Shown: in pieces, positions 1 through 7,938 of the stretch
Layout of the letters: each line of letters opens with the position of its first letter
Numbering within the stretch: position 1 is the stretch's first letter
The notes under the pieces: model-generated
Told to the model about the DNA's origin: nothing
Database searches by the model: none
The model's input: the letters and a program-made list of their open reading frames with translations, nothing else
Assembly: GCA_003555285.1 (NCBI GenBank)
Contig: PWGH01000323.1
Span: 1 to 11,861, forward strand
From: Thioalkalivibrio sp.
GTDB taxonomy: Bacteria; Pseudomonadota; Gammaproteobacteria; Ectothiorhodospirales; Ectothiorhodospiraceae
DNA length: 11,861 bases
Direction: 5' to 3'
Position numbers and translations under genes: made by a program

Positions 1-73
1 AGGAGGTGTAGCGCGGTCCGGCCTTGTCGTAGCGGCGGATCAGTTCGGCATCGAAGATGGGATTGGCTTGCAT
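1..73 (-). CDS. hemN: Oxygen-independent coproporphyrinogen III oxidase HemN, N-terminal fragment (runs off window)
   Basis: Only the first 24 codons are inside the window; the gene continues past base 1. The peptide begins MQANPIFDAELIRRYDKAGP and continues RYTS. The 'AELIRRYDKAGPRYTS' part matches the conserved start of bacterial HemN (E. coli HemN has a similar 'LIQKYNYSGPRYTSYPTA' stretch). HemN is a cytoplasmic radical-SAM enzyme that oxidatively decarboxylates coproporphyrinogen III to protoporphyrinogen IX without oxygen. The catalytic CxxxCxxC motif lies downstream and cannot be seen. The ATG at 71-73 is the natural start for a HemN of usual length; a weak GGAG sits about 11 bases upstream. 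It follows fixH on the same strand with a 117-bp gap that holds no gene and no clear terminator. hemN near ccoNOQP-ccoG-ccoH is a common arrangement, which supports the call. Confidence 0.85.
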   Translation of the reverse strand, partial: MQANPIFDAELIRRYDKAGPRYTS

Positions 74-190
74 CAGGGTGTTCGACTCCGGTTGGGGTGG
101 GCGCCCCCTCAGGCACCGGCTTGTCAGTGCGGATGCACCGGTCGTGGCACACCGACACGGGCTTGCCGGCTTGGGCGGACCGGTACGGGC

Positions 191-694
191 TCAGGCGCTG
201 GGCTCCAGTAGGACCTCGCTGGAATCGGTTTCCTCCAGCCGGCCGCGCAGGCGCCAGGTGCCATCGGCGGGCTCGAGGTTCAAGCGCCAGTGCGCGGGCT
301 GGAGGGGGCCGATATCCCCATAATACTGTCCCCGGCCGGCGTCGTAGGCCAAGCGCACCTGATGGTCGTGGGGCCGGGTCGGATGCTCGAAAGCCAGTTT
401 CAGGTCCTGGCGTGGAATCGCGACGGTGCTGTCCAGGCGCAGCCAGATCCGATCGCCCTCGATTTGCGCCAGCGCGGCCAGGCCGAGACTGGACGCGAAT
501 TGCGCCCGCTCGAGGCTCTGGTTCATGCCGCGCCCTTCCTTGTAATAGTCCCCGACCACCAGACCATCGGGGTCATGGGTGGCGGCGGTTACCAGCAACA
601 CCCCCAGCATGATGCCCACGAAAGGGGGGGTGATCACGAACCAGGGCCAGAACTGCCGGTACCAGGGGCTGCTGTCTTCACGGGGGTAACGCAT
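191..694 (-). CDS. ccoH: FixH/CcoH family cbb3 oxidase assembly protein
   Basis: 167-residue membrane-anchored protein, typical for proteobacterial FixH. Residues 10-18 (PWYRQFWPW) and the single transmembrane helix at about 16-38 are characteristic of the family, followed by the conserved patch DGLVVGDYYKEGRGMNQ at about 43-59. The rest is a predicted periplasmic beta-rich domain. In rhizobia and Rhodobacter, FixH/CcoH is needed for stable assembly of cbb3 oxidase and associates with the complex; its exact action is not settled. It starts 26 bases after the ccoG stop on the same strand, with a GAGG about 11 bases upstream, so the two are probably co-transcribed. Family assignment is strong; the function is by family. 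Confidence 0.88.
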   Translation of the reverse strand: MRYPREDSSPWYRQFWPWFVITPPFVGIMLGVLLVTAATHDPDGLVVGDYYKEGRGMNQSLERAQFASSLGLAALAQIEGDRIWLRLDSTVAIPRQDLKLAFEHPTRPHDHQVRLAYDAGRGQYYGDIGPLQPAHWRLNLEPADGTWRLRGRLEETDSSEVLLEPSA

Positions 695-720
695 GCGGTG
701 TTGATCCTCGGTGGCTGGAT

Positions 721-2139
721 TTAGCGCATCGGGCCGATGAACCGGCTCGGCCGCTGGTTCTGCAGTTCCGGACGGTCCACGACCCGGGCATGAAAGAAGA
801 GTTCGCTGCTGACGCCGGTCAGATCCGCGGGGTCCATGCTGACCCGGGCGGGGAGTTCGATCACCCGGCCTGGGGGCACGGCGACGTATTCCCCTTGTTC
901 CCAGGCGAGCCGGGCGGTGTCAAGACCAGAGACGCTGATCTCGAAGTGGCGGATCTCTTCGCTGCGGTTGGTCAGCTTCAGAGTGTAGACGTTCTCGATC
1001 TGTCCGTTCGGCAGTTCCCGGTAGAGTACATTGCGGTCCCGGAGCACATCGATGCCCACGGTGCTGCGGGCGGAGACGCCGTAGACGAAGCCGGCGGTAA
1101 GCACCAGCAACAGCATCGCGTACAGCAGCACGCGCGGGCGCACCACCTTGGCCGCCTTGCCGGCCATCGCGTTCTCGGTGGTGTAGCGGATCAACCCCTT
1201 CGGGTAGTCCATCTTCTCCATCACCTCGTCGCAGACATCGATGCAGGCCGAACAACCGATGCACTGGTACTGCAGGCCGTCGCGGATGTCGATGCCGGTG
1301 GGGCAGACCTGCACGCAGAGCTTGCATTCGATGCAATCCCCGAGGCCCTGGGTCTTGTAATCGGTACCCCGCTTGCGTGCGCCGCGCGGGTCCCCGCGTT
1401 CGGTGTCATAGGAAATGATCAGCGTGTCGTTGTCGAACATCGCACTCTGGAAGCGGGCGTAGGGGCAGATGTAGATGCAGACCTGTTCCCGCATGAAGCC
1501 GGCATTGCCCCAGGTGGCGAGGCTGTAGAACAGCACCCAGAAGGTTTCCCAGGCGCCGGTGTTCAAGGTGAAAAAGCGCGGGATCAGTTCGGCGATCGGG
1601 CTGAAATAGCCGACGAAGGTCAGGCCGGTAAACAGCGCGAACAGCGCCCAGGCCGTGTGCTTGCCGCCCTTGCGCAGCGCCTTCTCGGTGCTCCAGCCGG
1701 CCTGGTCGAGCTTCATCTGCTTGCCGCGGTTGCCCTCGAACCAGCGCTCCATGCGCATGAAGGCGTCGGTCCATACGGTTTGCGGGCAGGCATAGCCGCA
1801 CCACAGGCGCCCGGCCAGCGCGGTGAAAAAGAACAGGGTCAGCGCCGCGATGACCAGCAGCACCGCGAGAAGAAAGAAATCCTGGGGCCAGAAGGTCAGG
1901 CCGAAGACGTGGAACTTGCGCTCGGGCAGGTCGAACAAAATCGCCTGGCGGTCGCCCCATTGCACCCAGGGCAGGCCGTAGAAAATGCCGAGCAGCACCA
2001 CCAGCGCGGTGGTGCGCAGGCGCGAAAACAGGCCATGGACCTGACGCGGATAGATTTTCTGGTGTTTGGCGTAAATGTCCGTGTCCAGCCCTTCGGCGGG
2101 CGCCCCTTGTTTTTTATGCTTCGCGTCGGAGTCGGCCAT
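721..2139 (-). CDS. ccoG: CcoG (RdxA/FixG) membrane polyferredoxin, cbb3 oxidase accessory protein
   Basis: 472 residues, full family length. Order of features: cytoplasmic N-terminus; hydrophobic helices at about 44-60, 86-107, 162-180, 195-212 and 337-354; a CxxxC in CGYACP (C114, C118); a second CxxxC in CIYICP (C221, C225); two ferredoxin motifs C269/C272/C275/C279 and C293/C296/C299/C303; and a C-terminal immunoglobulin-like FixG domain from about 360. In Rhodobacter capsulatus CcoG is reported to reduce Cu(II) to Cu(I) for delivery to the CuB site of cbb3 oxidase. An AGAGG at 2146-2150 lies about 6 bases before the ATG and decides the start. The gene comes after the intrinsic terminator that ends ccoNOQP, so it needs read-through or its own promoter. 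A -10-like TTTAAT (plus-strand 2161-2166) would start transcription about 15 bases before the ATG, but no good -35 is visible. Confidence 0.96.
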   Translation of the reverse strand: MADSDAKHKKQGAPAEGLDTDIYAKHQKIYPRQVHGLFSRLRTTALVVLLGIFYGLPWVQWGDRQAILFDLPERKFHVFGLTFWPQDFFLLAVLLVIAALTLFFFTALAGRLWCGYACPQTVWTDAFMRMERWFEGNRGKQMKLDQAGWSTEKALRKGGKHTAWALFALFTGLTFVGYFSPIAELIPRFFTLNTGAWETFWVLFYSLATWGNAGFMREQVCIYICPYARFQSAMFDNDTLIISYDTERGDPRGARKRGTDYKTQGLGDCIECKLCVQVCPTGIDIRDGLQYQCIGCSACIDVCDEVMEKMDYPKGLIRYTTENAMAGKAAKVVRPRVLLYAMLLLVLTAGFVYGVSARSTVGIDVLRDRNVLYRELPNGQIENVYTLKLTNRSEEIRHFEISVSGLDTARLAWEQGEYVAVPPGRVIELPARVSMDPADLTGVSSELFFHARVVDRPELQNQRPSRFIGPMR

Positions 2140-2182
2140 GGGTGCCTCTCGATGGGTGGAATTAAAACGCCAGAGGGGACAT

Positions 2183-2214
2183 AAAAAAGCGGGCCACCCA
2201 GTGTAGCCCGCTTT
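2183..2214 (-). terminator. Intrinsic terminator of the ccoNOQP operon
   Basis: On the minus strand the RNA reads AAAGCGGGC, an 11-base loop, GCCCGCUUU, then UUU. The arms lie at plus-strand 2206-2214 and 2186-2194 and pair perfectly over 9 bp, and six consecutive T residues (2188-2183 read on the minus strand) form the end of the stem and the tail. It sits 43 bases after the ccoP stop and 43 bases before the ccoG start. This is a textbook rho-independent terminator in the direction of cco transcription. The A-run on the other side (AAA at the stem base) is too short to make it convincing for the plus strand. Confidence 0.9.
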
Positions 2215-2257
2215 GAACGGCAGCCTGCCCAGACCTCACAAAGCCTGGGGGTGGTTC

Positions 2258-3187
2258 TCAGTCGGCATTCAGACTGTAGATGTAGGCTGCCAGCACATGC
2301 GCCCGATCTTCCCCAAGCAGAGCCCCGAAGCCGGGCATCACGCCGGCGCGGCCTTCGCGGATCGTGGTCTGGATGGCTCCGACGGAACCGCCGTACAGCC
2401 AGGTGTTGGTCGTCAGGCTGGGTGCACCCAGGATCGCCATGCCCTCGCCGCCGGCGCCGTGGCACCCGGCACACATCATGTTGTACTGGGCCTGCCCCTG
2501 TTCGGCCAATGCGGCATCGGCATCGTCGCGTCCGGCCAGTTGCAGCACATAGTGGGCGACCTGTTCCACGCCGTCATCACCGAGCGCCGCACCCATCGCC
2601 GGCATCGCAGCAACGCGCCCGTCGACGATGCTCTGGCGGATTTCGGCCGGCGTTCCACCCCATTGCCAGTTCCCGTCGGTCAGGTTGGGGAAGCCCGGCG
2701 CCCCGCCGGCATCCGAGCCATGGCAGGTCGAGCAGTAATTGCTGAACAAGGCCCGGCCGGTGGTGGTCATCGCCGAACTGTCTGCCGCCAGGATCTGGAC
2801 GTCCTGGGCGGCCATGCTGGCGAAGATCGGCTGGTAGCGCTCTTCGGCGCGCAGCATTTCCCTCTGGTACTGGCTGTTCTCGTCGTTCAGCAGGTTGCCC
2901 GAGGTCCATCCGAGTACGCCGGGATATTTTCCCAGTCCCGGATAGAGCACCAGGTACAGCAGCGCAAACACGATGGTCAGGTAGAACATGTACAGCCACC
3001 AGCGCGGCAATGGGTTGTTGAATTCGGTCAACCCGTCCCAGCTGTGTCCGGTTTCGGCGCCTTGGGCCACTTCGCCGGGCCGTTTCTTGCTGGTCCAGCG
3101 GATCAGCCAGTAGATCCCGGCGATATTGGCGAGGGTAAGCACCACGACCCACCAATGCCAGAAGGTGCTCATCTCTTGTTCAATCAT
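2258..3187 (-). CDS. ccoP: cbb3-type cytochrome c oxidase subunit III (diheme cytochrome CcoP)
   Basis: 309 residues from the chosen start. Two N-terminal transmembrane helices at about 11-30 and 64-82 are followed by two class I cytochrome c domains facing the periplasm. Heme-binding motifs are CSTCH (C152, C155, H156) and CAGCH (C239, C242, H243); likely axial methionines are in AAMPAMG (195/198) and GVMPGFG (284). CcoP passes electrons from soluble or membrane cytochrome c to CcoO and CcoN. Start choice: AAAGGAG abuts an ATG at 3193 with no spacing but lies 6 bases before the ATG at 3187, so 3187 is preferred. Longer versions to 3259 would run through ccoQ and add a non-conserved peptide. 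The start overlaps the ccoQ stop by 8 bases (ATGATTGA), suggesting translational coupling. Last gene before the terminator. Confidence 0.97.
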   Translation of the reverse strand: MIEQEMSTFWHWWVVVLTLANIAGIYWLIRWTSKKRPGEVAQGAETGHSWDGLTEFNNPLPRWWLYMFYLTIVFALLYLVLYPGLGKYPGVLGWTSGNLLNDENSQYQREMLRAEERYQPIFASMAAQDVQILAADSSAMTTTGRALFSNYCSTCHGSDAGGAPGFPNLTDGNWQWGGTPAEIRQSIVDGRVAAMPAMGAALGDDGVEQVAHYVLQLAGRDDADAALAEQGQAQYNMMCAGCHGAGGEGMAILGAPSLTTNTWLYGGSVGAIQTTIREGRAGVMPGFGALLGEDRAHVLAAYIYSLNAD

Positions 3188-3383
3188 TGTCATCTCCTTT
3201 CCGCGGCCGCTTCGCGCCGGGGTGGTCGGTGTCTTCAGGCTGTTCTTCGTGGTCGGCAAAGGGAAGATTGGCGGCCTCGTCGAAGCGCTTCTTCTGTTTG
3301 CTGCTGAAGGCCCACCAGACGATCCCGCCGAACAAGATGATCAGCAGGACAGTCAACAGGCCATGGATCAGTCCGAAGTCCAT
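3180..3383 (-). CDS. ccoQ: cbb3-type cytochrome oxidase subunit IV CcoQ
   Basis: 67-residue protein with one transmembrane helix at about residues 6-25 (LIHGLLTVLLIILFGGIVWW) and a short, highly charged C-terminal tail. Size, topology and position between ccoO and ccoP identify it as CcoQ (FixQ), which stabilises the oxidase in some species and is dispensable for catalysis. The ATG is 3 bases after the ccoO stop (TAAGGCATG), with GGAG in the end of ccoO as ribosome binding site; the stop overlaps the start of ccoP. Sequence conservation in this family is low, so the call leans on context and topology. Confidence 0.9.
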   Translation of the reverse strand: MDFGLIHGLLTVLLIILFGGIVWWAFSSKQKKRFDEAANLPFADHEEQPEDTDHPGAKRPRKGDDND

Positions 3384-3386
3384 GCC

Positions 3387-3995
3387 TTATCTCCAGTGGG
3401 CGAGCGTGGTACCCAGACCTTGCAGGTAGGCGATCAGCGCATCCATCTCGGTCTTGCCCTCGACGGCGGCGGCCGCTCCGGCGATCTGCTCGTCGGGGTA
3501 CGGCGTTCCCAATCGTTGCAGCGCCCGCATCTTGCGTGGGGTCACGTCCGATTTGATCATCGCGCGCTCCAGGAAGGCGTAGGCCGGCATGTTCGATTCC
3601 GGCACCACGGCGCGCGGGTCGATCAGGTGCAGGCGATGCCAGTCGTCGCTGTAGCGGCCGCCGACCCGGGCGAGGTCCGGACCGGTCCGCTTGGAGCCCC
3701 ATTGGAAGGGGTGGTCCCATACCGATTCGCCGGCCACCGAGTAGTGCCCGTAACGCTCGGTCTCGGCCCGGAAGGGTCGGATCATCTGCGAATGGCAGGC
3801 GTAGCAGCCTTCCCGGACATAGATGTCGCGCCCCTCGATCTCGAGTGCGGAGCGGGGCTCCATGCCTTCGATCGGCTGCGTGGTGCTGTTCAGGTAGAAC
3901 AGCGGCACGATCTGCACCAGGCCCGCCACGCTGATCACCAGAACGATCAGCACCACCATCAGGCCAATGTTTTTCTCGACGATTTCATGACTCAT
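3387..3995 (-). CDS. ccoO: cbb3-type cytochrome c oxidase subunit II (monoheme cytochrome CcoO)
   Basis: 202 residues, the usual length. One N-terminal transmembrane anchor (about 11-33) is followed by a periplasmic cytochrome c domain. The heme c motif is CYACH (C64, C67, H68) in the family signature [16 protein letters not shown]; the distal ligand is probably M136 in PESNMPAY. CcoO sits between CcoP and the heme b centre of CcoN in the electron path. A GGGGGAG about 8 bases before the ATG supports the start. It begins 18 bases after the ccoN stop and is followed at once by ccoQ, all one operon. Confidence 0.98.
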   Translation of the reverse strand: MSHEIVEKNIGLMVVLIVLVISVAGLVQIVPLFYLNSTTQPIEGMEPRSALEIEGRDIYVREGCYACHSQMIRPFRAETERYGHYSVAGESVWDHPFQWGSKRTGPDLARVGGRYSDDWHRLHLIDPRAVVPESNMPAYAFLERAMIKSDVTPRKMRALQRLGTPYPDEQIAGAAAAVEGKTEMDALIAYLQGLGTTLAHWR

Positions 3996-4013
3996 TGTCT
4001 TGTCTCCCCCGGC

Positions 4014-5471
<1,458 letters not shown>

Positions 5472-5513
5472 GAATCTCCCCCGTCGGTGAAAGGATCGGC
5501 ACAGCCTCGATCA

Positions 5514-5530
5514 CCGGGCACAACACCCGG
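5514..5530 (-). other. Small GC hairpin in the ccoN leader
   Basis: CCGGG and CCCGG can pair around a 7-base loop in the predicted 5' untranslated RNA of ccoN, about 40 bases before the start codon and just after the predicted transcription start near 5532. It could shield the 5' end of the message. The stem is only 5 bp, so significance is uncertain. Confidence 0.3.
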
Positions 5531-5539
5531 CAGTCATGG

Positions 5540-5580
5540 AGTGTAGGCCAAGAATTCGCAAATGGGTTGACGTGAATCAA
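5540..5580 (-). promoter_or_regulatory. FNR-activated promoter of ccoNOQP
   Basis: On the minus strand TTGAT-TCAC-GTCAA (bases 5580-5567) matches the FNR consensus TTGAT-N4-ATCAA in 9 of 10 defined bases. The hexamer TACACT (5545-5540) fits a -10 element and would start transcription near 5532-5533. This centres the FNR box at about -41, the position of class II FNR-activated promoters, where the box replaces the -35. The remaining leader to the ccoN ATG is about 60 bases. The fnr gene lies 2.5 kb away in the same window. FNR control of cbb3 oxidase is well known in many proteobacteria. The site could also be read by an Anr- or FixK-type paralogue. Confidence 0.85.
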
Positions 5581-5594
5581 TACTTTTTTATTTT
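5567..5594 (+). promoter_or_regulatory. Candidate sigma-70 promoter reading toward metY, overlapped by the FNR box
   Basis: On the plus strand TTGACG (5567-5572, 5 of 6 to the -35 consensus), a 16-base spacer and TATTTT (5589-5594, 4 of 6 to the -10 consensus) form a fair promoter with a start near 5601. The -35 lies inside the FNR box of the divergent ccoN promoter, so bound FNR would block it. It would give metY a leader of about 267 bases. A weaker alternative nearer the gene is TATGCT at 5776-5781 with a poor -35. No transcript evidence exists here. Confidence 0.45.
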
Positions 5595-5664
5595 CGCCGA
5601 AGAAATACCGGAACCATGTGCAAAAAGTGCGGTCCCCTTCATGCTTTGCGGGCGATGCAGGGCC

Positions 5665-5718
5665 GCGTGAGCCCGCGGCGAGGGGGCGTCCCCGCGGCGA
5701 ATGCCGCCGAGTTCACGC
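5665..5718 (+). other. Foldable GC-rich segment in the metY leader
   Basis: GCGTGA (5665-5670) can pair with TCACGC (5713-5718) and encloses two alternative inner hairpins. One pairs CCGC and GGGG with CCCC and GCGG across 5673-5698; the other is GCGGC-GAAT-GCCGC at 5694-5707. The inner hairpins share bases and exclude each other. It does not resemble the SAM, SAH or cobalamin riboswitch consensus that I know. In DNA this GC-rich, chance folding is common, so this is a candidate only. Outside it, the 5600-5867 gap holds no gene I can support. Confidence 0.25.
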
Positions 5719-5867
5719 TCCCGGACCCAAGTCCCCCCGGAACCAGGCCCGCTTCGCCTCCCTGGGCAACTGCAGTATGCTCGGCTCGCGCACGGCAGCC
5801 GCAGTTTCCCGAGCGCGGGCACCCGAACCCGCGCCGGGTCTGCCGTCCCGATCCCCAGGAGGTAGTG

Positions 5868-7151
5868 ATGAAATTCGAGACCCAGGCCATTCATGCCGGC
5901 TTCCAGCCCGACCCCACCACCCGAGCGGTGGCGGTGCCGATTTACCAGACCACGTCCTTCGCCTTCGACGACACCCAGCACGGGGCCGATCTGTTCGACC
6001 TGAAGGTGCCGGGGAACATCTACACCCGGATCATGAACCCGACCACCGATGTGCTCGAGCAGCGGGTGGCGGCGTTGGAGGGCGGCGTCGGGGGGCTGGC
6101 CTTCGCATCCGGCATGGCCGCGATCACCGCCGGACTGATGACGCTCGCCGAGGCCGGTCACAATATCGTGACCACCAGCACCCTCTACGGCGGCACCTAC
6201 AACCTGTTCGCCCACACCTTGCCGCGCTACGGCATCGACGTGCGCTTTGCGCCGCCGGGCGATCTCGACACGATGCGCAGCCTGATCGATGCCGGAACCC
6301 GGGCGGTCTTCTGCGAATCCATCGGCAATCCGGCCGGCAATGTGGCGGATCTCGCGGCAATGGCCGAGCTCGCCCATGCCCACGGTGTGCCGCTGATCGT
6401 GGACAACACGGTCCCCTCTCCGTATCTGTGCCGGCCCTTCGAACACGGTGCCGATATCGTGGTGCATTCGCTGACCAAGTACATGGGCGGCCACGGCACC
6501 AGCATCGGCGGCGTGCTGGTCGATTCGGGCGCCTTTCCCTGGGGCGAGCACGCGGAGCGTTTCACCGGGCTCACGCGGCCCGATCCCTCCTATCACGGCG
6601 TGACCTACACCGAGGCCTTCGGTGCCGCAGCCTATATCGGGCGTGCCCGCGTGGTCCCGCTGCGCAATATGGGGGCCGCGATCTCGCCGTTCAACAGCTT
6701 TCAGATCCTGCAGGGTATCGAGACGCTCGCCCTGCGGATGGACCGCCATTGCGAGAATGCGCTGGCGGTCGCCGAATTCCTGGAGGCCCACCCGGCCGTG
6801 AACTGGGTGGCCTACGCGGGGCTCCCGAGCCACTCCGATTACCCATTGGTCGAACGCTACCTGGGCGGGCGGGCCGCCGGCATCCTCAGCTTCGGGATCG
6901 AGAGCCCGCGCGGCGGGCGTGAGGCCGGGGGCCGGTTCATCGACGCCTTGCAGCTGGTGACCCGGCTGGTGAACATTGGCGACGCCAAGAGCCTCGCCTG
7001 CCATCCGGCCACCACCACCCATCGGCAGCTGTCACCCGAGGAACTCGCGGGTGCCGGTGTGCGCGAGGACATGGTGCGCCTGTCCGTCGGCATCGAACAC
7101 ATCGACGACATCCTTGCCGATCTCGAGCAAGCCATCGCCGCCGCGGTCTGA
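5868..7151 (+). CDS. metY: O-acetylhomoserine sulfhydrylase (O-acetylhomoserine aminocarboxypropyltransferase)
   Basis: 427 residues, the usual length for MetY of the Cys/Met-metabolism PLP-dependent family. Key residues are visible: the PLP-binding lysine K204 in SLTKYMGGHG, the pyridine-ring aspartate D179 in LIVDNT, the phosphate-contacting Y52/R54 in NIYTRIMNPTTD, and the family opening ETQAIHAGFQPDPTTRAVAV. It uses sulfide and O-acetyl-L-homoserine to make homocysteine and acetate, the direct sulfhydrylation route to methionine, in the cytoplasm. AGGAGG 6 bases before ATG 5868 decides the start; a longer reading to 5616 adds an arginine/proline-rich peptide with no family match. It stands alone on its strand, divergent from ccoN and convergent with the next gene. 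A related methanethiol- or O-succinyl-specific activity cannot be excluded from sequence. Confidence 0.95.
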   Translation: MKFETQAIHAGFQPDPTTRAVAVPIYQTTSFAFDDTQHGADLFDLKVPGNIYTRIMNPTTDVLEQRVAALEGGVGGLAFASGMAAITAGLMTLAEAGHNIVTTSTLYGGTYNLFAHTLPRYGIDVRFAPPGDLDTMRSLIDAGTRAVFCESIGNPAGNVADLAAMAELAHAHGVPLIVDNTVPSPYLCRPFEHGADIVVHSLTKYMGGHGTSIGGVLVDSGAFPWGEHAERFTGLTRPDPSYHGVTYTEAFGAAAYIGRARVVPLRNMGAAISPFNSFQILQGIETLALRMDRHCENALAVAEFLEAHPAVNWVAYAGLPSHSDYPLVERYLGGRAAGILSFGIESPRGGREAGGRFIDALQLVTRLVNIGDAKSLACHPATTTHRQLSPEELAGAGVREDMVRLSVGIEHIDDILADLEQAIAAAV

Positions 7152-7178
7152 CCCCAGCGAAGGACCGCGAACGCCAGT

Positions 7179-7202
7179 CCACCCGCACCCCGAAGCGGGT
7201 GG
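7179..7202. terminator. Perfect 8-bp hairpin after metY, possible terminator
   Basis: CCACCCGC (7179-7186) and GCGGGTGG (7195-7202) pair perfectly around an 8-base loop, 28 bases after the metY stop. A second hairpin, GCCCGT-GCAGG-ACGGGC, follows at 7216-7232, and a third, GGACC-CGCA-GGTCC, at 7282-7295. None has a T-run, so none is a classical intrinsic terminator, but a stack of strong hairpins between convergent genes fits transcription ending from both sides. Confidence 0.4.
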
Positions 7203-7301
7203 GCCGAGCGCAGCCGCCCGTGCAGGACGGGCCAAGCACCGGAGGCCGGTCGGTTGGGCCATGCGCGGCGGGCCACCAGGGGGACCCGCAGGTCCACCCC
7301 T

Positions 7302-7805
7302 TCACTGGGGCGCGGCGGTTGTGACGTTATGCAGGGCCTCGAGCAGGTCACGGCGGTCCGATGCCGGCAGTTCGGGAAATAGCCGGGCCAGCCGCAGGTT
7401 TAGCGGGGGTGTCTGCGTAGACAGCGGTGGCGGTGGGGCCGTCGAGGGTGCCACGCTGGATGGCGGTATCGTGCCGGATGTGGCAAGCACCAATGCACTG
7501 GCCTCGAGGCGCTCTGCACAGAGTTCCAGGTCCAGGCAGGTGCGATAGCCCTGTGGCCAGTTGAGATGCTTGACGCGTTGGCGCAGGTGCCGAATGCGGC
7601 GGATATGGACATTCCACGCCTCGGCCGCGCGTTGCACCGCGGCCCATTGCGGGGTCCGTAACGGGTGCGGATACCAGCAGGCGAACAGGAGCAGGATCAC
7701 ATCCAGGTCGTGGCGATCCTGCCCGCGCAGTAGCCGCTCGCGCAGGTCCGGGTGTGCCCAGACGCCCCCCGCAAAAGACCAGAAATCCGAGGGGTGGTCG
7801 CTCAT
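7302..7805 (-). CDS. TIGR02444 family protein (DUF2390), function unknown
   Basis: 167-residue soluble protein without signal peptide or membrane helix. The N-terminal half carries the family signature: FWSFAGGVWAHPDL, then GQDRHDLDVILLLFACWY, and later a basic helix with WNVHIRRIRHLRQRVK. The C-terminal half is alanine- and proline-rich around residues 115-130 and less conserved. Members occur mainly in gammaproteobacteria and have no known function. The ATG at 7803-7805 has only a weak ribosome binding site (GGCGG about 8 bases upstream). It lies downstream of fnr on the same strand with a 133-bp gap full of inverted repeats, so an independent promoter there is possible but not evident. Recognition of the family is from the conserved motifs; the role is open. 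Confidence 0.8.
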   Translation of the reverse strand: MSDHPSDFWSFAGGVWAHPDLRERLLRGQDRHDLDVILLLFACWYPHPLRTPQWAAVQRAAEAWNVHIRRIRHLRQRVKHLNWPQGYRTCLDLELCAERLEASALVLATSGTIPPSSVAPSTAPPPPLSTQTPPLNLRLARLFPELPASDRRDLLEALHNVTTAAPQ

Positions 7806-7835
7806 CAGAACCGCCGGTAATCGGGCAGGGTGATC

Positions 7836-7907
7836 CCAAGGGTGGCACCCACGTCCAGGTCAGGATCAAGGGTGTTAGGGGGCGCTGCGCTTTACACCCA
7901 CCCTTGG
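7836..7907. repeat. Inverted 10-bp repeat with a third related copy between fnr and the TIGR02444 gene
   Basis: CCAAGGGTGG (7836-7845) has a perfect reverse complement CCACCCTTGG (7898-7907). A third partial copy, CAAGGGTG at 7867-7874, can also pair with 7899-7906 over 8 bp. Two folds that exclude each other are therefore possible. The arrangement could be an operator set for the downstream gene, an RNA switch, or leftover copies of a short repeat. Confidence 0.55.
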
Positions 7908-7913
7908 TGTGCC

Positions 7914-7938
7914 CCGCCCGGCGCCCCCCGCTGGGCGG
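7914..7938 (-). terminator. Strong hairpin directly after fnr stop, possible terminator
   Basis: Immediately after the fnr TGA the minus strand reads CCGCCC-A-GCG, a GGGGG loop, CGC-C-GGGCGG: 6 bp, one A-C mismatch, then 3 bp. The stem is very stable but is followed by GGGCAC rather than a T-run. It may slow polymerase or protect the 3' end of the fnr message; true termination may need Rho. Confidence 0.4.

Noticed and set aside
74..190. FNR box or terminator between fixH and hemN
   Set aside because: No TTGAT-like pair and no hairpin with T-run; only short GC palindromes.
790..2184. 464-codon open frame on the plus strand opposite ccoG
   Set aside because: Antisense shadow of ccoG caused by high GC; no recognisable domain.
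5616..5867. N-terminal extension of metY starting MCKKCG
   Set aside because: Not similar to the family start; AGGAGG stands before ATG 5868 and family length fits that start. The leading CxxC is probably chance.
5600..5867. SAM, SAH or cobalamin riboswitch upstream of metY
   Set aside because: The characteristic conserved cores of these classes were looked for by eye and are not present.
5577..7022. 481-codon open frame on the minus strand opposite metY
   Set aside because: Shadow of metY; composition is typical of antisense frames and it would run through the ccoN promoter region.
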